In this document: positions 56,151 to 64,000 of the stretch, piece by piece
How the letters are laid out: every line of letters starts with the position of its first letter
Position numbering within the stretch: position 1 is the stretch's first letter
DNA from: Alviniconcha marisindica
Taxonomy: Eukaryota; Mollusca; Gastropoda; Provannidae
DNA length: 64,000 bases
Reading direction: 5' to 3'
NCBI GenBank assembly: GCA_018857735.1
Contig: JABMCL010001566.1
Coordinates: 92,001 to 156,000, forward strand
Notes under the pieces: generated by a model
Database searches by the model: none
What the model saw: the letters and a program-made list of their open reading frames with translations, nothing else
Told to the model about the DNA's origin: nothing
Made by a program: the position numbers and the translations under genes

Positions 56151-57230
56151 CAGCGCAGGCTTCAGGGGGAGGCACCGGGATGCCCCGCGCCCCGACTCTC
56201 ATTCACAAAGCGATGGAGGCAGGGGAGAAATGTCAAAGCCCTCCACTGCCACCGACAATAGCCGCCAATGGCACAGCGAGGCGAAGAGGGGCTGGTCTGA
56301 CGAACGTGGAAGCGGCGTCGTCGGGGGTAGAAAGGGCAGAGAGTCGGCTGGCAGCAAGTGCATGGCACATGACAGGCTAGGCCAGGCTGTATACAAAGCT
56401 CTGCACCCGGTGTGGCCCCCCGTGACGCAACCGCTCCCTCACTAGGTCGCCGCGGTCACAGACGACTCGACAACCTTCTCGCCTTCACTTCATACCGCCA
56501 CTGTCAACTGTCCCGCTTTTCCACACCGTCCAGTCCAAACTCGCTGGATGACGATTCGACACTAACTAACACACTGCCAGCCACAATATCTCAATCTCAT
56601 GCAGTCCTTAATTCCGCTGTCCAACACTTCCCTTCTTTTCACTGCTCCCACGCAGCTACCCCGTCGTTTTCACACCCGCATCCTGTCGGCATCCCGAGTA
56701 GGTTTTTTTTAACCACACTTTATTCGGTCAGACGCTGAAAGCAAACTACGTCAAACACAACGGTTGTGTGTTTAACAGCCGCGGCAGCTGGGATGCATGT
56801 TCACGATGTCACTGCACCATCTGCACTCTCACAACAGACGTCAGTAGAATGGCGGGGCAGGAAGGGCGGGGGGGGGGGGGGGGGGGGGGGGGGAGGCTGT
56901 CCCGTTATCACGATAACACAGGTGAACAGGTGCGCAGCGAGTCACTGTCACGCTGTTGTCTTTCTCAGAGTAGCGAGAACTATTCCTGTTCCGTTTGTGG
57001 ACCTCGTGCCAGCACAACGAGACTAGGCCAGCACCCGCCGTCCCCCTACAATATAGCGACAATAGGTAACACGAACACAATACGTATGGAGGGGGGGGGG
57101 GGGGGGGGTGCTGACAAACGACGCGTCGCTGGAGTGGGAGTGCCAGTTGGCAAGCAGCCGTGCGATGCGGGGTAAATATCATACAGACACCTGCCGACGC
57201 TGTACTCTCTCACCTACTTTCTGCATTGCC
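56150..57230. other. Upstream GC-rich flank with poly-G runs
   Basis: Non-coding sequence upstream of exon 1. Poly-G runs lie at 56868-56893 and 57090-57108. No exon recognised. Confidence 0.45.
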
Positions 57231-57245
57231 CACTGCCCGGGATCC

Positions 57246-57612
57246 GTTGCTGTTGTGTTGCTTAATGTCCTCGGATGTCGGTTGACATATCAGGGACAAG
57301 CTGAGACCAATGCCGAAGCATGGTTCAATATAGCTAATTTACGTCCACGGAAACCAGAAGGCTCGTTAGGACGGACAGCCCAGGACGGACACCTCGACTC
57401 TCACACAGCTCCTGAATTATGATTGCCCTGGATCTGATGATGATGATGAAGTGTTGCTTAATGTCCTCAGATGTCAGTTGACATATTAGGGACAAGTTGT
57501 GACCAATGCCGAAGCAAGGTTCAATAATTCTTTACGTCCACGGAAACCAGAAGGCTCGTTAGGACGGACAGCTCAGGACGGACACCTCGACTCTCGCACA
57601 GCTCCTGAACTA
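57246..57612 (+). repeat. Tandem pair of SINE-like repeat copies
   Basis: Two about 170-bp copies begin at 57255 and 57446. They share 'gttgcttaatgtcctcggat', 'acgtccacggaaaccagaag' and 'ggacacctcgactctcacac', with scattered substitutions and a short indel. Confidence 0.85.
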
Positions 57613-58239
57613 TGACCTGGATCTGCTACTGTCCTACATATATATACAGGGAGGTGCACGGGTTCCACTGTGGCTGGCAGACCGGCGACGACGAGTGGTC
57701 AGGGCGGTGACCCGGTCGTCGGCTGTCACCGTCACAGCCGCTCTCGCCCCAAGATCAATCTAAGTTGTTTTCGTTCGGTGGTAGAGACGGGTAGTTGTAG
57801 CGCGTGCGGTTAGCACACGGATCTGCACTAAGTGTCGCTTATCTGGACTCATCCGTTGTGTGTGTCACGCTTCACTCAACTATTTCTCTCTCCTGCCATT
57901 CCCAATTGTCTCTCCGCTCACCGAGACACAGTGGCTGGCTGTTTGTTTTTCCTTCTTTCTACATCCTGTTGGCGCGTTCTCTCCTCGGGGATTAATTACT
58001 CTTCACGCCTAATTCCACGCCGTTTGAGGACGAAGCAAGTTTTACTGACAATCCGAGTCTATAAAACATCGGCCAGTGCCAGTTTAATGCTCAGAGTGAG
58101 CAAACCGTGCCTGTTGCTCATTGTAAGGACAAAGCCGGAGGCGTGAAGGGCTCTCTCAGGTGAGCACCGTCAGGTGAACAGTTTGCAGGAGACTCCGCGG
58201 GTCGAGGCTAGAACCGTTGTGTCCAGTCCTCGCTGGCCT

Positions 58240-58842
58240 CTCACGCGCAGCACCTTGGATCAAAGGCCGCTGTGTGGAGACACTTCACGCGCAGCACCTT
58301 GGATCAAAGGCCGCTGTGTGGAGACACTTCACGCCACACCTTGGATCAAAGGCCGCTGTGTGGAGACACTTCACGCGCAGCACCCTTGGATCAAAGGCCG
58401 CTGTGTGGAGACACTTCACGCGCAGCACCTTGGATCAAAGGCCGCTGTGTGGAGACACTTCACGCCACACCTTGGATCAAAGGCCGCTGTGTGGAGACAC
58501 TTCACGCCACACCTTGGATCAAAGGCCGCTGTGTGGAGACACTTCACGCCACACCTTGGATCAAAGGCCGCTGTGTGGAGACACTTCACGCGCAGCACCT
58601 TGGATCAAAGGCCGCTGTGTGGAGACACTTCACGCCACACCTTGGATCAAAGGCCGCTGTGTGGAGACACTTCACGCCACACCTTGGATCAAAGGCCGCT
58701 GTGTGGAGACACTTCACGCCACACCTTGGATCAAAGGCCGCTGTGTGGAGACACTTCACGCCACACCTTGGATCAAAGGCCGCTGTGTGGAGACACTTCA
58801 CGCCACACCTTGGATCAAAGGCCGCTGTGTGGAGACACTTGG
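58240..58842. repeat. About 42-bp minisatellite
   Basis: About 14 copies of 'accttggatcaaaggccgct' plus 'gtgtggagacacttcacgcc'. Two unit lengths occur (cgccacacc or cgcgcagcacc), which breaks the reading frame between copies. Confidence 0.96.
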
Positions 58843-58869
58843 ATAAAAGATCGACGTACAGGCCGCTAG

Positions 58870-60060
58870 GCAGTGAGTGAACCATCACCGACAACAGCCC
58901 ACAGCCGCGTGTGGAGAGAGAGGAGGGGGGCAGTGATCAAGTTAGTGGAAGACGAGGCGCTGAGCATGTCCAGCATGGAATGGAGGGGCGGGACGGGAGA
59001 CAATCAGCATGACCACAATGACGGTTCCGTATCGGCGGGTTCAGGACAACGAAGGCGGGAACTGCCTGCGCACACAGACAGAAGATCGAGCTGCATGTCC
59101 AGCCCAGACCAGCACGTGAAACCGTCAGTTGTAAACCACCTTGTCCAAGTTCAGTACGCGAGCACTGCAACTAAGCTCCCCTTGCTGGTGCTCCACCAGC
59201 TGGCGGTCAGAACCAGTGTCCACTGCACCGGTGCGGGGCAGCAGGAGGGTGCCGGCTCATCCTCTTCTTCTTTTTTTGGGGGGGAGGGGCGCCTGCAGTC
59301 CCACCACCTCCACACACCTCACTCACAGCAAAGGCAGTGCTGTCCAAGTCTGCTAACAGCAACGCCGGTGCCTCTGTCACACGTGTGGCTGAGGAATCAG
59401 TCTGGATCACACCTCGTGTGACTGCTGTCACCAATACACAAAACGATAAAGGAACTGCAAAGCACGATGTACGCGGCGCGAATTTCAAGCCAGAGCTTTG
59501 TCAGTCAACATCACACGAACGCACAAACAAAATCACGCAGTTTCAGAAGTCAGTAGAAGTTGAAGGTAAATGGCAGTTTCTGGAACATCACTCCCGACAC
59601 ACGATGCGAGCTCGTCTGAAGCCTCCAATTCTGTTCAGGCATCAAAATTAGCGAGACGACCAAAACCCACACAGATTAGCTTTGATGCAGAAATCCCGGT
59701 ACACAAACACTGCCACCTGAGACACACACACAAATCGACCGATCGCCACACTGGTTCAAACTACAAAGTCCATCCGAAGGGGTAAAAAAATGAAAAAATG
59801 AAAAAATGAAGAAAAGGCGAAGGAAGGCGGCGAGAGTGCAGCGAGGAAGGGAACGTGTTCGGCGGACTAGGACCCCAAGAAGACGGCGAGAGAGTGAGAG
59901 AAGCACAGACACACAGACTGAGGTGCGGGCGGAGGCCCCGCCTCCAAAGGCAGAGCGGTTTTCTGGCGGCACCGGCAGTGCAGGAGAGACAGACCCGACA
60001 TACACACACGCTCGCCTGTTTGTGGAGCATGGAGGGCAGGGGACCGACCCGCTCAACTTC
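58870..60060. other. Upstream region without a recognised gene
   Basis: Non-repetitive GC-moderate sequence with overlapping open stretches on the plus strand (58873-59421, 59337-59651, 59570-59785) in different frames. No domain, splice framework or codon pattern I can recognise. It may be a degraded coding relic or chance. Confidence 0.3.
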
Positions 60061-60144
60061 ACAACTTTGGGGGGGGGGGGGGGGCCAGGTATGAAGGGGG
60101 CGCGTGTCACCCCCCGGCTGACGTCAAGTGTGGACGTAGGTCTG

Positions 60145-60485
60145 AGACTTCAGAAAGTCCTACACTGAGGTGAGACTACAGTCTAAGTCCTACACTGAGG
60201 TGGGACTACAGTCTAAGTCCGACATTGGGCTGAGACTTCAGTCTAAGTCCTACACTGAGCTGGGAGTCTAAGTTCTACACGAGGTGGGACTTCAGTCTAA
60301 GTTATACACTGAGGTGGGTCTTCTCAACACTGAGGTGGGGCTTCAGTTAAGTCCTACACTGAGGTGGAATTCTACACTGAGGTGGGACTTCAATCAAGTT
60401 CTACACTGAGGTGGGACTTTAGTACAAAGTCCTACAATGAGGTGGGACTTCAGAACAAAGTCCTACAATGAAGTGGGACTTCAGT
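60145..60485. repeat. About 31-bp diverged minisatellite
   Basis: About 11 copies of 'agtcctacactgaggtggga' plus 'cttcagtctaa', with deletions concentrated at 60260-60390. Confidence 0.93.
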
Positions 60486-60734
60486 CCTCAGTCCAGGCCA
60501 CACTGAGGTCTCTCTCGACAGCAGGGACGACTGCGTTGTTGGGAGTCGACCCAGTATCATCAGACTGGTCCAGGAGATGAAAGAGACATGCCGAGGTTAC
60601 GTCATCCCGCACGAGCCAAAAAAGGTAACAGGGATATAAAATCGATCTGGTGCTTTCATTTGCATCAGTCGCATTTCTCAGTTGACGGGTAATAATGAAA
60701 TATTACTACACGGTGTCTTTGACTGATAAAGTCT

Positions 60735-61900
60735 TCCTAACACGCACACACACGCGCGCGCACGCGCACTGCGAGAGAGGATTGGAGAGAATCTTTTGGC
60801 CGAAAATTGAAAATGTTTAAAAAATAAAAAATGTGCACACGAGACTCGTAAATATCTCACAGCAGCCGCGCAGAACACAATTCCACAATTTTGGCCGCAA
60901 GAACAGTAGCAGACTCCCCCCTCCCCTCCCCTCACACACACGCACACACACGCACGCACGCACTCACGCCCTGACCCTGACAGACCAAGTTTCTAATGAC
61001 AAGAGTTGAGGGGGGGGGGCCAGGAGGCGAGTGGGCAGGTCGCGGGGTGGTCAGGCGTGGCCACGTGCCTCATCAACATACAGGTGGCGCCAGGGCAACA
61101 CGGGTGGACACGGGGACTCGCACTGAGGCTGGACACTTCCCCCCGCACTGTGGCCAGCTAGGGTGATGGTCAGCTTCGCCTCACCCACAGGAGAAGGGAG
61201 ACAGGCCAGGCCGCGCAAGTCTGCGAGTCACTGGATTTGAACGCCCTGTCAACCACATACGGTCATCTTACGACGTCCAGGCCGCACAAGGGCCACCCGC
61301 TGACACAAGTTAGCTGTCGGGGGGGAGGGGTGCAATGCGTGCTGTGTCAATGTGTGGACACTGCTGCGCACAAGGCGATTCCTTCCTTCCGCTATCAAGG
61401 TGTCGCCAGGGCAAAGCTCCGACCACTGAGGTAAGGTACTGAGGTACGGTACTGAGGTAAGGTACCACAGAGGTGTGGTGGCGCCTTCGCGTGTGAAGGA
61501 TTCCGGCCTACCGGAACGTTTTTCTCTCTCACTCGCGTACGACCAACGTGCCCCTGCGGTGAGCGAGAGTTTACCGAAAGGAAATCAGTCTGAACTAACG
61601 GATAAAACTGGAGGCCGAAAGAGTGCGTTCGCCTCGTGTGTGCGTATTGATTGGCTAATAGCTGTCTGTCACTCAAATCCGGGCGACACGTTCATTCCTG
61701 GTTAGCGCGCAGCCTGAAGTTTGCAGGGCAGATTTGCCTCCCTTCTCCTGTGGCCATCGCTAGCTGCGCACGTCGCTCAGCCCACCGTTGCGACGTTTAG
61801 CAAGTCAAAGGGGCAGTCACCGGGACGCTAGACCGAGACAGCCGTTGCACTTCATCGTCGGCCCAGCACAGACAGGTCAGTCCAACGAAAATAAAGTCCT
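60735..61900. other. Upstream region with CA/CG microsatellites, no gene seen
   Basis: Short (CA)n/(CG)n stretches at 60739-60766 and 60930-60965, then unique sequence. A short repeat 'ctgaggtaaggtac' lies near 61430-61465. Confidence 0.45.
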
Positions 61901-62044
61901 CAGGAATTTTGACCATCCATTCTAACCCACACTGGTGAGCGGGGCGGGGAGGGTCAAATCCCAGGGCAGAAATGCGCGGTGGTCATTTGTTTTCATGCAG
62001 CCACAATGGCAAGCGCAAAGCTCTGAGAAGAAAGACTGCTGAAG

Positions 62045-62140
62045 CGGTGCTTTTACGTCCACAGAAACCGAGGGCTTATTTGGGACGGGAGCCCAGGACG
62101 GCCACCTCGACTTTCTCACAGCTCCTGAGCTCTGAGAAGA
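62045..62140 (+). repeat. SINE-like dispersed repeat copy
   Basis: It reads 'ggtgcttttacgtccacaga' then 'aaccgagggcttatttggga' and 'ctcacagctcctgag', matching the 57-kb copies over about 90 bp. Confidence 0.7.
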
Positions 62141-62224
62141 GTAATTATAACCACTTGATATATATATGCCTTACCATACACTCTCTCTCCTACTCTGCTT
62201 ACATCTATAACGAAAGTAGAACGG

Positions 62225-63604
62225 TAAGAAAGGGGGGGGGGAAACGGGGGGGGGGGGGGGGGGGAAAGAAGAGAAAAAACAAAGAGGAAAAAACCCCCAA
62301 AAAACCCGGTTATAAACGGTAGAAAGTTGAAAATGCGAATGCCAAAATAGTATGATTCTAACCGCACACACGTGAACACCCTGACTGGGGAGGGGGGTGG
62401 GGTTCCCCAAAATCAAACAAAAATTTCAACACTGTTCAAGTGCGGTCAGGGCGACTTCCCTATCTGTTGCTTAATTTGTTTTCTCCCCCCCCCCCCCCCC
62501 TTCTTTTTGTCGGCAGCGACTGGCAGACAGGTATGGCTATTTCAGCGGCTGTCAAAGGAGCTGGCGGCAGAGGGATGTTGAACGTTGTCAAGGATTCCCT
62601 TGTGGTCGGGAAGCAATGGAGAGAGCGGGCGTGGCGGGGTGTGAATGGAAACCTGAGACAACGTGAAGACGACTCTCTGGCCCCTTCCTGTACACAGGCC
62701 GGCCACCAGAGTACCATCTGCCACGTGCACCCCCCCCCCCCCCCCCCCCCCCATAAAGAAACAAAACAAAAGAAGGCACGGAGGGAAGCGGGAAAAGGCG
62801 CCGAAGGCTGTTTGCCCATCCACTATCAGCACACCTCAAGGATACTCTGCTGCCACACTGACAACTCTGACAGCTGCCACTGATCTCACTCGTCATCCAC
62901 AGCACAGGTGAGGGACGTTCCAGCTACCACTCTTTATACAGACACACAGCCCCGATGGCTGCGCGCACAGTTGTAGTCCTCGTTAACTGGCTAATTAATA
63001 CGAGCAACTCCACAGCGGGGGACAATCGTCGTCATTGTTCAGTGATCAATTATGTATCCAGCTAAGGAATAGCCGGTCATTTCACACGCAAGGCAGAATG
63101 CCGCGAACCACCGGGCCAGCGGTAATGCACAGTCAGATGGTAAGACGTCGTCCGGCATACGTTGTGACGGACAGACAGTCGCAGGTGAAATTTAGCGCGC
63201 AGAAGTTACTGGCCGTGCGTTCGTCCCCAGATTGGCACTACAAAAACAGCTTTCCACTCCATTATCTCTACAACGGTTCCAGCACCGGAGCCCGAGGTGA
63301 GCTTAAAGGTGAGCAGGTGGACGGCTTCCCGAGTGGCCAGCACAGACGGAGCCGGGGCCCCCAGCGCCCACTTGACGGGCATTAGCCCCCGGGTCCAGGG
63401 AAAGGGAAACCTCGCGGCGCAGCGCCGGGCAGGCGGGGCGGGGTGGGAACAGTGCAAATCGCTGTTGGTTCACTCGGCTGCAGCTGTTGACAGCGGAGAT
63501 CAGTCACCAGCCGCCAACCAAGCCCTACATAATTATGTGTGACACGCACTTCTTAAACTGTCGAAACGTACGACTTAGTAATAACATCTATCTCTTTTTG
63601 AGAT

Positions 63605-63637
<33 letters not shown>

Positions 63638-64000
63638 GGCAAAAAGGGAGGAGGTGGGAGGGAGTAACACAAATGTAATACGGATGTGAAAAAAATAAAA
63701 TAATAATTGTCATATGTCACTCCCCATATATATCGCGCTTTCAGTGTTACGCTATCAAATAACTCCGCGGTGTTGGTGCTGAATCACAGGCACCCAGGTA
63801 ATTGTAATTAAACCCCGACAGCAGCACCCCAGAGAGGAAGGGGAGGGGGGTTACAAGGAGCCCCAACTTATCCTGGCACAACAGGCGGGTTTTAAGAGAT
63901 GTACTAGATACAATGTCAGAGTTGCATTTTCATGTGAGTTGGAAAAGAGTTCCAGACAGTCGGAGATTGAAATCTGAAAGAACGCTATCCAAATGCTGTT
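62225..64000. other. Window edge: upstream region with poly-G/poly-C runs
   Basis: Poly-G at 62247-62264, poly-C at 62487-62500 and 62732-62752, (GA)n plus poly-G at 63606-63639. No exon of the missing cNBD half (CWYILLSG-like) found on the minus strand. Confidence 0.45.

Noticed and set aside
58174..58880. Plus-strand frames of about 200-230 codons
   Set aside because: Array translation; unit length switches between 42 and other lengths so frames swap between copies.
47950..64000. Search for the missing exon with a CWYILLSG-like cNBD half
   Set aside because: No minus-strand segment with this motif and a phase-2 donor was found; it may lie beyond the window.

Overview
The window is eukaryotic: 64 kb dominated by one multi-exon gene on the minus strand, with GT-AG introns, very long minisatellite arrays in almost every intron and many long poly-G/poly-C runs. 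The protein matches the PDZ-GEF family of Rap exchange factors (RAPGEF2/RAPGEF6 of vertebrates, dizzy/Gef26 of flies). The single-copy, invertebrate-like gene, plus dispersed repeats with a 'gtgcttaacgtccacagaaa'-like core, suggest a mollusc, possibly a gastropod. That taxonomic call is inference.

Layout, right to left (direction of transcription). About 56-64 kb is upstream non-coding DNA with minisatellites and SINE-like copies. A GC-rich block at 55.0-56.2 kb holds a candidate first coding exon (ATG at 55896, in-frame stop just upstream). Exon 2 (47.9 kb) carries the conserved FGKRS...LEPSEM segment that ends the first, degenerate cyclic-nucleotide-like region. Two further open, phase-0 segments at 44.0 and 42.0-42.4 kb (the second with an RS-dipeptide tract) may be cassette or alternative first exons. 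Exons 3-4 (41.7, 40.0 kb) encode an acidic serine-rich linker. Exons 5-7 (36.7-34.9 kb) encode the cNBD-like domain, exons 8-10 (33.6-30.3 kb) the RasGEF N-terminal (REM) domain, exons 11-12 (22.7-21.8 kb) the PDZ domain, exons 13-14 a linker, exons 14-17 the Ras-association domain, exons 17-21 (12.0-6.5 kb) the CDC25/RasGEF catalytic domain, and exons 22-25 (5.4-1.6 kb) the start of the C-terminal tail. The gene runs off the left edge. Every exon listed as numbered joins its neighbours in matching phase, giving about 1,450 residues in the window.

The most unusual signal is that several tandem duplications have copied exon-intron junctions. There are four donor copies after exon 8, three after exon 5, four after exon 11, and two acceptor copies before exon 6. 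At least two of these alternatives keep the reading frame and would add 25 or 17 residues beside the cNBD-like domain. An 18-nt microexon with strong splice signals lies between the REM and PDZ exons. Otherwise each intron carries its own unrelated minisatellite. I found no credible second protein-coding gene, RNA gene, CRISPR array or intact transposon.
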